Part shown: positions 47,145 through 53,260 of the stretch, one piece after another
Position numbering within the stretch: position 1 is the stretch's first letter
How the letters are laid out: each line of letters opens with the position of its first letter
From: an uncultured archaeon
Lineage (GTDB): Archaea > Altiarchaeota > Altiarchaeia > IMC4 > SCGC-AAA252-I15
Length of the DNA: 59,292 bases
Assembly (NCBI GenBank): GCA_902384455.1
Contig: CABMCB010000068.1
Coordinates: forward strand, 1 to 59,292
Direction of reading: 5' to 3'
The notes under the pieces: model-generated
Databases searched by the model: none
Told to the model about the DNA's origin: nothing
Seen by the model: the letters and a program-made list of their open reading frames with translations, nothing else
Made by a program: the position numbers and the translations under genes

Positions 47145-47567
47145 TTAGGCTATGGCCTCCTCCTTGACGGCCTCAAGGCCTTCGAAGGCCTCAACCGTTT
47201 CGGGGTTGTCGTCCACGGTCGGGGCGGCTTGGGGCGTTTCGTCCATGCGGTCGTTCTCGGCAAGGAAAGACAGGTCAAGGGCGCGGCCCATGACAGCGGT
47301 TAAGGGCGCTTCCGTGGTTTCGTCCGGTTCCACCATGAAAGGGGTGGAAGCGGCGCGGCGCGGCGTGTATTCCTTGGAAGGGTTACGCTTGGAAACCCGA
47401 AGGCCGAAACCGTCCTTATAGCCTTCCTTGAGGTGGGAAAGGTCCGTATCCACGGAAGGGCCATAAAGGCCCATGATGATGCGGCGCGTCCTTTCCTTCT
47501 GGATACGCTCCCGCTTGATGTTGTTACGGCGGATTTTCTGAACCTTGCGGATGGTTGCGGCTTGCAT
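47145..47567 (-). CDS. Hypothetical basic/acidic protein, 140 aa
   Basis: Begins MQAATIRKVQKIRRNNIKRE, a strongly basic helix probably contacting nucleic acid, then a mixed region and an acidic C-terminus (DDNPETVEAFEGLEAVKEEA). It has its own promoter with an internal inverted repeat. Function unknown. Confidence 0.7.
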   Translation of the reverse strand: MQAATIRKVQKIRRNNIKRERIQKERTRRIIMGLYGPSVDTDLSHLKEGYKDGFGLRVSKRNPSKEYTPRRAASTPFMVEPDETTEAPLTAVMGRALDLSFLAENDRMDETPQAAPTVDDNPETVEAFEGLEAVKEEAIA

Positions 47568-47610
47568 GTTCGGCCCCCTTGGTTGGTTGTAGCCTTTCGG
47601 CTATGGTTGG

Positions 47611-47639
47611 ACTATAGCGCGTCCCTTAGGACGTGTCAA
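47611..47639 (-). promoter_or_regulatory. Sigma-70 promoter with spacer palindrome
   Basis: Minus strand: TTGACA, 17 bp, TATAGT. The spacer contains CGTCC-TAAG-GGACG, a candidate operator. The leader carries AGCC-GAAA-GGCT, a GNRA-capped hairpin, before AAGGGGG. Confidence 0.78.
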
Positions 47640-47650
47640 GAAAAAAGATT

Positions 47651-47809
47651 TTATTTTTTCGCGGCCTCCTCTTTGCGGTTGTTTAAATCCTGCATTACTT
47701 CAAAGGGGTAAAGGCCTTGGGCCGTCTCAAAGAAGAAAAAATTATCCTTTTCGACCGTTCCCGTTTTTGCGTTGTAGGTGTACCATTCACCATCGAAAAA
47801 GATTTTCAT
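47651..47809 (-). CDS. Small hypothetical protein, 52 aa
   Basis: ATG at 47809 with AAAAGGGGGC upstream; the longer frame crosses the promoter and is rejected. The protein opens MKIFFDGEWYTYNAKTGTVE, a beta-hairpin-like start, and ends in a charged helix. Confidence 0.65.
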   Translation of the reverse strand: MKIFFDGEWYTYNAKTGTVEKDNFFFFETAQGLYPFEVMQDLNNRKEEAAKK

Positions 47810-47840
47810 TGCGGCCCCCTTTTGCGTCCTTCTAAATTCA

Positions 47841-47868
47841 AGTATACTCAAAGGGGTTGAAGTGTCAA
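47841..47868 (-). promoter_or_regulatory. Sigma-70 promoter of the 52-aa gene
   Basis: Minus strand: TTGACA, 16 bp, TATACT. Leader ends in AAAAGGGGGC. Confidence 0.75.
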
Positions 47869-47905
47869 GATAAAAAATGATAGAATGAATTTTTTTCAAA
47901 GGGGG

Positions 47906-48133
47906 CTAAAACGTTTTAGTGATATGGGAAAACTAAAACGTTTTAATGGAAAGGGGGCTAAAATCGTTTCAAGGTATTGAGGCTGACAAGGCACGGGCTT
48001 AAAACGTTATGAGGTAAGGACCTCGACAAGGGCGGGGCTAAAATCGTTTCAAGGTATGGGACGCGACAAGGGAAAGACTAAAAACGTTATAAGGTTGTGG
48101 ATAAAAAAGGCTTGCCCTAAAATCGTTCTTAGG
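47906..48133. repeat. Iteron array, candidate replication origin
   Basis: Seven copies of a ~17-bp element (consensus CTAAAAtCGTTtcaAGG) start at 47906, 47933, 47958, 47998, 48038, 48078 and 48117. The last five are spaced 39-40 bp apart. The first is a perfect palindrome, CTAAAACGTTTTAG. The 250-bp stretch has no gene and ends in an A-rich segment with a DnaA box. Regularly phased iterons beside a DnaA box are typical of plasmid and phage origins, or of partition sites. No initiator gene is identified in the window. Confidence 0.8.
48095..48104. promoter_or_regulatory. Perfect DnaA box
   Basis: TTGTGGATAA contains TGTGGATAA, the complement of the consensus DnaA box TTATCCACA. It lies between iterons 6 and 7, followed by an AAAAAA run. 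Confidence 0.7.
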
Positions 48134-48163
48134 TTTATATTGTGGTGTCGGTTATTTTACAGG

Positions 48164-48508
48164 TTAGAAGGGCAAGCCCTTTGCTTGTCTTATGGTATTT
48201 TGTACGGCCTCAAGTGTAGGCCGGGCCGTTATCCTGTCATGATAATCATCGAAGGCGTTTTCCAGGAATTCCTCGACATGCTCAAGGGTTTTCAACATAT
48301 CAGGCGCGGCCCCGATTAAATCAAAATCGGCCCTTGCCTGCTCTTGTGCTCCCGGGAAAAGGTGGAGGTTATACCCGCTACGGCAAACCGTGCGGTTTGT
48401 CTTGACACCGAAAAGGGTTTTCCCATCGGGGGTCACAACGTCGAAACTATCGCCGGGGTTGCGCGGGGGTAGGACCTTCCAGGTGGGGGCCGCTGTGTTT
48501 GTTACCAT
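48164..48508 (-). CDS. Phage/plasmid conserved protein (IGAAPDMLKTLE type)
   Basis: A 114-residue protein. The middle region reads GYNLHLFPGAQEQARADFDL followed by IGAAPDMLKTLEHVEEFLEN, a pattern very common in phage hypothetical proteins (ANARLIAAAPELL-type). It starts at ATG after AAAAAGGGGGTGGGGGGTC and probably shares a transcript with the 30-residue membrane peptide upstream. Confidence 0.75.
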   Translation of the reverse strand: MVTNTAAPTWKVLPPRNPGDSFDVVTPDGKTLFGVKTNRTVCRSGYNLHLFPGAQEQARADFDLIGAAPDMLKTLEHVEEFLENAFDDYHDRITARPTLEAVQNTIRQAKGLPF

Positions 48509-48549
48509 GACCCCCCACCCCCTTTTTATTTACAGGCCTTGACTACTGA

Positions 48550-48642
48550 TTACTTCCACCGCTTGACTACTAGGAAAAGGCCCCCGTAAATCAGGATAAA
48601 CATTAACGGGGTGAAAGGCGCAAGGTTCGGGGCGTGGTGCAT
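48550..48642 (-). CDS. 30-residue membrane mini-protein
   Basis: ATG to TAA, 30 codons: a short polar start, one hydrophobic helix (FTPLMFILIYGGLFLVV) and a basic KRWK end. AAGGACC lies upstream. It follows a structured leader from a consensus promoter. Single-helix micro-proteins of this kind often modulate membrane enzymes. Confidence 0.5.
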   Translation of the reverse strand: MHHAPNLAPFTPLMFILIYGGLFLVVKRWK

Positions 48643-48649
48643 GGTGTTG

Positions 48650-48770
48650 GTCCTTGTTTAGGTGCTGTTTGGGTGGGGTGGGCGTTCCTGGGGTCCTGTC
48701 GCGTACCCTGTAGGACCTGAGCCCTTCAGGAGGAACAACCTACTGCCAGGCTGGCCCGCCCCCTCCCAAC
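48650..48770 (-). ncRNA. Structured leader RNA of the mini-protein transcript
   Basis: The transcript start segment GGGAGGGGGCGGG can pair with CGCCCACCCCACCC near the end, closing ~100 nt that also hold CAGCCTGGC-type hairpins. It could be a leader element or an independent RNA. Confidence 0.45.
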
Positions 48771-48776
48771 AAAACC

Positions 48777-48805
48777 ATGATACCACGTCCCCGGCCTGCT
48801 GTCAA
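48777..48805 (-). promoter_or_regulatory. Sigma-70 promoter of leader RNA/mini-protein
   Basis: Minus strand: TTGACA, 17 bp ending GTGG, TATCAT-G. The GTGG-TATNAT-G junction is shared with the two small-RNA promoters. Confidence 0.75.
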
Positions 48806-48875
48806 GGGTTATTAGCCCTTGAATTCCGGCTCCTGGCTTTCCATGCTGTAACCCAAAACCTCCCCCTTTCCCGGA

Positions 48876-49091
48876 CTATTCCCAGTCCGTGTCATGCAAG
48901 GCCTCACGAACGGCCTTGACAATGGCTTTCTCGTCGAATAGGATATCTTCCAGGTATTCGACCCGCACCCCGCGCCGTCCGTCCGCATCCGCCCCATAGG
49001 CGGGGTCCACGGTTTTGGTGGCTTTGGCTTCGAAGGTGAATTCTTTCCCGTTGGGTAGTTCGATGGTGAATTCAGCGGAGACTTGCGGCAT
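48876..49091 (-). CDS. Small hypothetical protein, 71 aa
   Basis: ATG at 49091 after CAGGGGGCC. It has AEFTIELPNGKEFTFEAKAT and an acidic helical end. The start resembles the partial gene at the right window edge (KIQIDGKEFTLEF), suggesting a family. Own promoter upstream. Confidence 0.65.
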   Translation of the reverse strand: MPQVSAEFTIELPNGKEFTFEAKATKTVDPAYGADADGRRGVRVEYLEDILFDEKAIVKAVREALHDTDWE

Positions 49092-49123
49092 GGTCGGCCC
49101 CCTGTGTCGTTCAACGTGAGAAC

Positions 49124-49152
49124 ATATTACCACGGGGGGCCGGACCTGTCAA
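49124..49152 (-). promoter_or_regulatory. Sigma-70 promoter of the 71-aa gene
   Basis: Minus strand: TTGACA, 17 bp, TAATAT-G. Leader begins TTCTCACGTTGAACGACACA. Confidence 0.78.
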
Positions 49153-49155
49153 GGG

Positions 49156-49473
49156 TTACTTGAGGGCCTTAAGGGCCTTATCCACGGCCACCCGGAAGGT
49201 GTCCACGTCCACCCAGGCCCCGCCGTTGAAAGAAACCTGCAATTTGTCGTTTTCGGGGTTGAGGCGGAAAGACCCCAGGTTAGCCAAGGTGCCGGGGTTG
49301 TTGCTCCCGCCCGTCACGGCCACCTCGATGATGTCTTGCCCCGCCACCTCGTGGGCCTCGACACGGGCCCCCAGGTTCCAGCCCCGGACGTGGCCGGAAA
49401 GGCCGCTTTGCTTGGTGCCCATGCGTGTTGCTTGCCCGCGATTGCCTTGCATGCTCCCGTAGAATTGCGCCAT
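49156..49473 (-). CDS. Conserved mobile-element protein (MAQFYG family)
   Basis: A 105-residue protein beginning MAQFYGSMQGNRGQATRMGT and KQSGLSGHVRGWNLGARV. This sequence family is recurrent on phages and plasmids of many hosts and has no known function. The C-terminus is a short helix. Own promoter and AAGGGGG ribosome-binding site. Confidence 0.78.
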   Translation of the reverse strand: MAQFYGSMQGNRGQATRMGTKQSGLSGHVRGWNLGARVEAHEVAGQDIIEVAVTGGSNNPGTLANLGSFRLNPENDKLQVSFNGGAWVDVDTFRVAVDKALKALK

Positions 49474-49514
49474 GACTTGCCCCCTTGCGTTTCGGTATCT
49501 GCTACCGTGAAAAC

Positions 49515-49542
49515 ATTATATCACGTTTTAAGGGATTGTCAA
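49515..49542 (-). promoter_or_regulatory. Sigma-70 promoter of the MAQFYG gene
   Basis: Minus strand: TTGACA, 16 bp, TATAAT-G, a perfect pair of hexamers. Leader begins TTTTCACGGTAGCAG. Confidence 0.8.
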
Positions 49543-49586
49543 GGGCCTTGCGGGGTTGGGGTGGGTTGGGCTATAATCTTGCAAAA

Positions 49587-49618
49587 AAAGGCCCCTAGCG
49601 TGTAAACTAGGGGCCTTT
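49587..49618. terminator. Bidirectional hairpin terminator
   Basis: AAAGGCCCCTAG and CTAGGGGCCTTT pair around an 8-nt loop. On the minus strand it is followed by TTTTTTT, terminating the 49639-49971 gene. Confidence 0.88.
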
Positions 49619-49638
49619 GGGTAGGGCTTGGGCGGGGC

Positions 49639-49971
49639 TTACTTGGCCCGCTTCTTTAGTTCGGCCTTGACGGCCTTAGCCAAGGGGCCGCACCACGTGG
49701 AAGCGTTGCAGGTGAAATAAAGGACGATTGACGCCCCGCTGTCCATGCCGTAGGTGTCCTTGACGTTTTCCAGGTCAAGCATTGCGTCAAGGTAGGGGGC
49801 CGCTGTGGGGTGGATGCGCCCGCCTTTCCAGTTCTTTTTGTCAGCGTACACCAGCCCCGCGATTTCCCGGATGGACAGGCTGTCCAGTTTGGGAAGGGTT
49901 AAGGGCGTCTCAGACACTACGCGCCCCTGTGGGCTTTTCTCGTCCACCACGGCCACGATTAAATCCCCCAT
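49639..49971 (-). CDS. Hypothetical protein, 110 aa
   Basis: ATG at 49971 with AAGGGGGC upstream. Begins MGDLIVAVVDEKSPQGRVVS; later LSIREIAGLVYADKKNWKGG and a final basic helix. Mixed alpha/beta. Unrecognised. Own promoter and terminator, so a monocistronic unit. Confidence 0.68.
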   Translation of the reverse strand: MGDLIVAVVDEKSPQGRVVSETPLTLPKLDSLSIREIAGLVYADKKNWKGGRIHPTAAPYLDAMLDLENVKDTYGMDSGASIVLYFTCNASTWCGPLAKAVKAELKKRAK

Positions 49972-50001
49972 GCTATGCCCCCTTGTGTTCAGCGTGATAA
50001 C

Positions 50002-50029
50002 ATCATAACACAAAATAAAAAATAGTCAA
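50002..50029 (-). promoter_or_regulatory. Sigma-70 promoter of the 110-aa gene
   Basis: Minus strand: TTGACT, 16 bp, TATGAT-G. Leader TTATCACGCTGAACACAAGG is the clearest example of the shared leader motif. Divergent to the small-RNA promoter 15 bp away. Confidence 0.75.
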
Positions 50030-50043
50030 GCGTTATTTTATTC

Positions 50044-50072
50044 TTGACACGCAGGCGGGACCGTGGTATCAT
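50044..50072 (+). promoter_or_regulatory. Sigma-70 promoter of small RNA 1
   Basis: TTGACA, 17 bp ending CGTGG, TATCAT-G. Confidence 0.78.
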
Positions 50073-50078
50073 GTTGTT

Positions 50079-50184
50079 AGTAGGCCACAAGGCCGGGGGA
50101 GGTACTCGTACACCTTAACAACGGATATCGTTTTTAGTCCCCCAAAATAAAAAGCCCTCGACCCTTGACAGGTCGGGGGCTTTT
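50079..50184 (+). ncRNA. Small RNA 1 (paralogue of 51584-51693)
   Basis: A ~106-nt transcription unit with promoter and strong terminator but no credible start codon. It shares AGTAGGC, GGGAGGTACTCGTA and AACGGATA with a second unit 1.5 kb away. GTTGTTA and TAACAAC can pair at its base, GGCC-ACAA-GGCC forms a hairpin, and AACGGATATCGTTTTT is a possible early stop hairpin. The conserved GGGAGG matches the ribosome-binding sites of the surrounding genes, so it might mimic or bind those leaders (inference). Confidence 0.65.
50150..50184. terminator. Terminator of small RNA 1, bidirectional
   Basis: AAAAGCCCTCGACC and GGTCGGGGGCTTTT pair around CTTGACA. It also lies just after the stop of the 50200-50538 gene on the other strand. 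Confidence 0.88.
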
Positions 50185-50199
50185 GTGCTACGTTGGCCG

Positions 50200-50538
50200 T
50201 TACTTGGGGGCCTTCGTCACCACCACCTTGAGCGATTCCACGGGGAAGGTGTTGATGAGTTTCTTGGCTTTCAGCAGGTCTTCACCGAATTCCCGGATGG
50301 TTTCCTCCAGGCTGATGGAATCCCGGTCGTAGGACGTCACCACGGCGGACAGGCCGTCCACGTCCATGGTGCGGCTGTCGCTCTTCTCACCCTTCACCTT
50401 GGGGATGCCCCGGACCTCGATTTCCTCCAGGATGACGGCCTTGAGTTCCGCCTTGCGCTTCTCGGCCTTGGTGAAGGCCGAAGCCACCTGCCGGTACTCC
50501 GCCAGCACCTTCTTGATGTCCGCATTCGCCGTTGCCAT
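50200..50538 (-). CDS. Hypothetical helical protein, 112 aa
   Basis: Begins MATANADIKKVLAEYRQVAS with a long charged helix (FTKAEKRKAELKAVILEEIE), then a small beta region and a C-terminal helix. The helix pair resembles phage exonuclease- or recombinase-associated small proteins only loosely. Own promoter; leader contains a GACTACTG-repeat unit before CAGGGGG. Confidence 0.66.
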   Translation of the reverse strand: MATANADIKKVLAEYRQVASAFTKAEKRKAELKAVILEEIEVRGIPKVKGEKSDSRTMDVDGLSAVVTSYDRDSISLEETIREFGEDLLKAKKLINTFPVESLKVVVTKAPK

Positions 50539-50585
50539 ACACTACCCCCTGACTACTGGATTCGGTCACTGTCGACCGTGAAAAC

Positions 50586-50614
50586 ATGATATCACGTCAT
50601 TACTGGATTGTCAA
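50586..50614 (-). promoter_or_regulatory. Sigma-70 promoter of the 112-aa gene
   Basis: Minus strand: TTGACA, 17 bp, TATCAT-G, then TTTTCACGGTCGACAG. It lies inside the 3' end of the 56-residue gene. Confidence 0.75.
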
Positions 50615-50770
50615 GGATTGAATTTCTTTTTTAATTGTGTTAATCTCATTCCACGAATCTATATCAATTTGCTTCCACCCCTCCAACACGCGCAGGCGCA
50701 ACCGCAGGAATTCCAGGCGGTGGGCTTTCTCGTCTATGGCAGGTTGGGCGGTGGGTTTGGGGGTTCTCAC
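50600..50770 (-). CDS. Small basic helical protein, 56 aa
   Basis: A GTG-to-TAA frame of 56 codons, 3 nt after the previous stop. MRTPKPTAQPAIDEKAHRLE then FLRLRLRVLEGWKQIDIDSW: a single long helix with Arg/Leu heptads. No strong ribosome-binding site, so probably coupled to the 67-residue gene. Confidence 0.5.
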   Translation of the reverse strand: MRTPKPTAQPAIDEKAHRLEFLRLRLRVLEGWKQIDIDSWNEINTIKKEIQSLTIQ

Positions 50771-50773
50771 GGT

Positions 50774-50977
50774 TCAGGCCTTGCCCACGGTATACCACTT
50801 GGAAACGTGGGCATTATAGTCGTCGGTGCCGGGGATGAGGTCGGGGCGCGTGTCCTTGACGTATTCCTCAAGGAACGTATTGCAGGCTTGCAGGGTATCG
50901 AGGCCAAAGATAACTTCGGATGCCCCCTCGTATACCCGGTACCCCCCTGCCGTTTTCTTCTTGCCCCTGTACCGCAT
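50774..50977 (-). CDS. Small hypothetical protein, 67 aa
   Basis: Starts MRYRGKKKTAGGYRVYEGAS; the rest is a compact alpha/beta protein ending VSKWYTVGKA. GAGGAGGGGGCC precedes the ATG. Own promoter, with the CAGTAGTCCAGTAGTC repeat in its leader. Confidence 0.66.
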   Translation of the reverse strand: MRYRGKKKTAGGYRVYEGASEVIFGLDTLQACNTFLEEYVKDTRPDLIPGTDDYNAHVSKWYTVGKA

Positions 50978-51007
50978 GGCCCCCTCCTCGACTACTGGAC
51001 TACTGAC

Positions 51008-51036
51008 ATATTACCAGGATAGGCCCCTCTTGTCAA
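51008..51036 (-). promoter_or_regulatory. Sigma-70 promoter of the 67-aa gene
   Basis: Minus strand: TTGACA, 17 bp, TAATAT-G. Overlaps the 3' end of the 48-residue frame. Confidence 0.75.
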
Positions 51037-51157
51037 GGGCCTTGACGGCCTTGCGGTTGTATGCTTTCTTGGAGCCCTTAACCTTGGGGGTTGTCTTGAT
51101 ACCCCAGACACGGCGGGCCCTGTCTTTGGCCTTGATTAGTATGCGGTCGTGGGGCAT
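51011..51157 (-). CDS. Small basic protein, 48 aa (tentative)
   Basis: ATG to TAA, 48 codons, overlapping the end of the previous gene by 22 nt. Lys/Arg-rich (IKAKDRARRVWGIKTTPKVK, then KKAYNRKAVKALDKRG), like small nucleic-acid-binding proteins. Ribosome-binding site is weak. The long open frame across the next promoter is the main support. Confidence 0.45.
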   Translation of the reverse strand: MPHDRILIKAKDRARRVWGIKTTPKVKGSKKAYNRKAVKALDKRGLSW

Positions 51158-51477
51158 TCCAGGCCAAGCCCTTTCAGGATTCGCCGGTAAACCTCGGCCT
51201 TGGACATGTAATAATCATAATGCTGTTCGCCGGGCCGGAAGTTCGTCCACATGTTGGCGGACACGTTGCGGGTGATATCCAGGGTGAGGGTGCCGGGTAT
51301 GCGGTAATAATCCATGAAACCGGCCCGGCTATAGTGGGCGATGAAGCCCGAGGCGAGGTACAGGAAATTGTACCCCGTGGAATTCAGAGCGGTGATGTCG
51401 TTGCAGGCCTTCAGGACATTGGCCACAATGCGGTCTTGCATGGCCTTGGTCAACGGAAGAATCGGCTTGTTTGGCAT
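51136..51477 (-). CDS. Hypothetical protein, 113 aa
   Basis: Begins MPNKPILPLTKAMQDRIVAN; then NSTGYNFLYLASGFIAHYSR and a Tyr-rich part (HYDYYMSKAEVYRRILKGLG). Helical. Similar proteins are familiar from conjugative and phage cont exts but I cannot assign a function. Own promoter and AAGGGGG site. Confidence 0.66.
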   Translation of the reverse strand: MPNKPILPLTKAMQDRIVANVLKACNDITALNSTGYNFLYLASGFIAHYSRAGFMDYYRIPGTLTLDITRNVSANMWTNFRPGEQHYDYYMSKAEVYRRILKGLGLECPTTAY

Positions 51478-51505
51478 GTTGCCCCCTTGTGTTCAGCGTG
51501 GATAC

Positions 51506-51534
51506 ATAATACCGCATTACTAGACTACTGTCAA
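51506..51534 (-). promoter_or_regulatory. Sigma-70 promoter of the 113-aa gene
   Basis: Minus strand: TTGACA, 17 bp containing GTAGTCTAGTA, TATTAT-G. Leader TATCCACGCTGAACACAAGG. Divergent with the small RNA 2 promoter. Confidence 0.78.
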
Positions 51535-51548
51535 TATAATTTATTTTG

Positions 51549-51577
51549 TTGACAGGCTGGGGGTGCCGTGGTATTAT
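51549..51577 (+). promoter_or_regulatory. Sigma-70 promoter of small RNA 2
   Basis: TTGACA, 17 bp ending CGTGG, TATTAT-G, matching the small RNA 1 promoter in layout. Confidence 0.78.
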
Positions 51578-51583
51578 GGTGTC

Positions 51584-51693
51584 AGTAGGCAATGCGCCGA
51601 GGGAGGTACTCGTATACAATAATAACGGATAACGATTTTAGGACCATATAAAAGGACGCCCCCACCACCCCAGGGGGCCGGGATGGTGGGGGC
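51584..51693 (+). ncRNA. Small RNA 2 (paralogue of 50079-50184)
   Basis: Shares AGTAGGC, GGGAGGTACTCGTA and AACGGATA with small RNA 1. It ends in a strong hairpin (GCCCCCACCA/TGGTGGGGGC, 51658-51693). An ATG-CGC-CGA frame of 19 codons exists here but is not preserved in the other copy, and indels shift frames between copies, so RNA function is preferred. Both copies are divergent from a leftward gene with an AAGGGGG leader. Confidence 0.65.
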
Positions 51694-51737
51694 TGAATTC
51701 CAGTGGACGAGGGGGCCCGTCCATGGTATCCTGTAGG

Positions 51738-51929
51738 CTAGACCGTGGCGCGATGCGCGGCCCGGAAGGCCCGGGTCACCAACCGACGGCGGGCCGGGGT
51801 CCAATGCTGGGCCTTGAGGCCCAAGGTGGCGAGGATGGCCAGTTCCCGGAGGATATTCCCCGTGCGCTTGAGACGGCGCTTGGTGGTGGTGGCTTTGGCG
51901 AGGTAGTAATTCCCCGGACACTTTTTCAT
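51738..51929 (-). CDS. Small very basic protein, 63 aa
   Basis: ATG at 51929 after TAGGGGGTTGAGA. MKKCPGNYYLAKATTTKRRL, then Ala/Leu helices and ARRRLVTRAFRAAHR. Strong positive charge suggests nucleic-acid binding. Own promoter with the repeat unit in its spacer. Confidence 0.62.
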   Translation of the reverse strand: MKKCPGNYYLAKATTTKRRLKRTGNILRELAILATLGLKAQHWTPARRRLVTRAFRAAHRATV

Positions 51930-51969
51930 TCTCAACCCCCTAAGGTGGTTTGTCCTTCCCATCACCTAC

Positions 51970-51998
51970 ATACTACCACACTACTGGACTACTGTCAA
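51970..51998 (-). promoter_or_regulatory. Sigma-70 promoter of the 63-aa gene
   Basis: Minus strand: TTGACA, spacer GTAGTCCAGTAGTGTGG (17 bp), TAGTAT-G. The stop of the upstream gene overlaps the -35. Confidence 0.75.
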
Positions 51999-52729
51999 GC
52001 CTTTTCGAGGAGGGTCAAGGCGGGGTCCACCACGAATCCCGAGGTATCCTTGCGGGCCTTGCCCTTGGCAATGAGGCCCACAATGGCCCCCTGATAGCCT
52101 TCCTCGAAACGGAGGTCGGTCTTATCCCCGTTCAAGACCTTGCGGCCCAAGAATTCCTTGGGTAGGCTCTTCCCACGGAAGACCACGGCGACATTGATAC
52201 CGGCCTCAAGGGCCCGCATCACGTCCACCATATTACTCTCGGACCTGGAAAATGTCAAGTGGTAATTCGCCACTTGGTTTTCCAGGGCTTTCTTGATATC
52301 CTTGGTGTAGTCGTAGAATTGAATATCGGGGAAGGCCTCAAAGACGGTCTTTCCCTGATAGGGGCGGAAAGCCCCAAAATTGATGTCGGACGTGCCATTG
52401 AGGCGGACGAAAGCCTTCTTACCCGTCCGCAAGGCGGACCGTTGCAGGGCTTCCAGTTCCTCGAAAAGGGTTTGGAAAAACAGGTCCTTGTTCTTGAACC
52501 ACAAGGCGGTTTTCCTCAACCGGCCCTTGATGACAGGGGCCATGACACCCCGGCCCGCTGTGAAAAGGCAGGATTCCTTGCATCCTTGGGAAGCGAACGG
52601 GCAAAGGTTGCCCATACCGCTTTGTTTCTCCGGGGTCAGGTACAGGATAGACCCCACATAGCCCCCCTTGGCTATGCTCTTGGCGGTCTTGTAGTTCTTG
52701 CTTGCGGCTGATAGGACGTTGTCGGCCAT
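51995..52729 (-). CDS. Cys-motif phage/plasmid protein (DUF7227-like)
   Basis: A 244-residue protein from ATG at 52729. It has SILYLTPEKQSGMGNLCPFA, SQGCKESCLFTAGRG, RKTALWFKNKDLFFQTL and RLNGTSDINFGAF, the hallmark of a family common on phages and plasmids with an LCPFAS-x-GC-x3-C cluster. The cluster could bind metal or an iron-sulfur group. No function is established. DUF number recalled from memory, so treat as approximate. Own promoter. Confidence 0.8.
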   Translation of the reverse strand: MADNVLSAASKNYKTAKSIAKGGYVGSILYLTPEKQSGMGNLCPFASQGCKESCLFTAGRGVMAPVIKGRLRKTALWFKNKDLFFQTLFEELEALQRSALRTGKKAFVRLNGTSDINFGAFRPYQGKTVFEAFPDIQFYDYTKDIKKALENQVANYHLTFSRSESNMVDVMRALEAGINVAVVFRGKSLPKEFLGRKVLNGDKTDLRFEEGYQGAIVGLIAKGKARKDTSGFVVDPALTLLEKA

Positions 52730-52764
52730 GCCTTGCCCCCTTGTGTTACTTGCAACGTGGATAC

Positions 52765-52792
52765 ATAATAACACAAGCCCACGGATTGTCAA
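52765..52792 (-). promoter_or_regulatory. Sigma-70 promoter of the 244-aa gene
   Basis: Minus strand: TTGACA, 16 bp, TATTAT-G. Leader TATCCACGTTGCAAGTAACA ends in AAGGGGGC. Confidence 0.78.
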
Positions 52793-52829
52793 TCATAATC
52801 CGAGGGCTTGTATTTCAGGCTTGGCCGTG

Positions 52830-53072
52830 CTACCTTGAGGATAACCGCACCTTTCTCTTTTCCTCCCTCTTCCCATCCCTCAGAATGACCAGCCGCTGCA
52901 GGTCCATGAGGTCTTGCAGGCCGAGTTGTATCTCCAGGCACGTGCTCTCGATGGCATGCCTCTTGGGGCCCGAGGACAGAATACGAGCGTCCCTCTTGGC
53001 CTTGGAAACCATCTTGAAAACCTCAGTGTAGGCCTCCAATTTGTTCCCCGCTTCCAGAACCAAGCTCTTCAT
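52830..53072 (-). CDS. Small helical protein, 80 aa
   Basis: MKSLVLEAGNKLEAYTEVFK, then charged helices and a basic tail (RDGKREEKRKVRLSSR). GCAAGGAGGTCAAGC precedes the ATG. Unrecognised. Own promoter. Confidence 0.66.
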   Translation of the reverse strand: MKSLVLEAGNKLEAYTEVFKMVSKAKRDARILSSGPKRHAIESTCLEIQLGLQDLMDLQRLVILRDGKREEKRKVRLSSR

Positions 53073-53098
53073 GCTTGACCTCCTTGCAATGATGAATC

Positions 53099-53127
53099 AT
53101 CCTACCACAGCCCCCTCCCTCCGTCAA
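53099..53127 (-). promoter_or_regulatory. Sigma-70 promoter of the 80-aa gene
   Basis: Minus strand: TTGACG, 17 bp, TAGGAT-G. Its -35 is 5 bp from the -35 of a divergent plus-strand promoter. Confidence 0.72.
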
Positions 53128-53132
53128 GGGGC

Positions 53133-53162
53133 TTGACAACCCCCCACCCCGTGTGCTATACT
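53133..53162 (+). promoter_or_regulatory. Divergent sigma-70 promoter
   Basis: TTGACA, 18 bp, TATACT. Downstream is ~60 nt without a gene, containing one GACTACTG repeat pair, then the next plus promoter. Confidence 0.6.
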
Positions 53163-53225
53163 GGAGGTTTGGCCATTATTATTCACGACTACTGGACTAC
53201 TGAGCCTTGTCAAGAAACTAATCAC

Positions 53226-53254
53226 TTGACTACCGGACTACTGTGTGGTACAGT
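53226..53254 (+). promoter_or_regulatory. Sigma-70 promoter formed from the GACTACTG repeat
   Basis: TTGACT-ACCGGACTACTGTGTGG-TACAGT. The repeat supplies both the -35 end and the spacer. GGGGCC then ATG predicts a leaderless mRNA. Confidence 0.65.
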
Positions 53255-53260
53255 GGGGCC

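Noticed and set aside
47881..48140. Iteron region as a CRISPR array
   Set aside because: Repeats are 14-17 bp, partly palindromic, with short intervals of 8-23 bp and no cas genes nearby.
48056..48319. 87-codon plus-strand frame across the iterons
   Set aside because: It spans iterons, the DnaA box and the end of the opposite gene, and has no ribosome-binding site.
50079..51693. Small RNAs 1 and 2 as peptide genes
   Set aside because: Candidate frames (for example ATG-CGC-CGA in copy 2) are not conserved in copy 1, and other ATGs overlap the -10, upstream of the likely start point.
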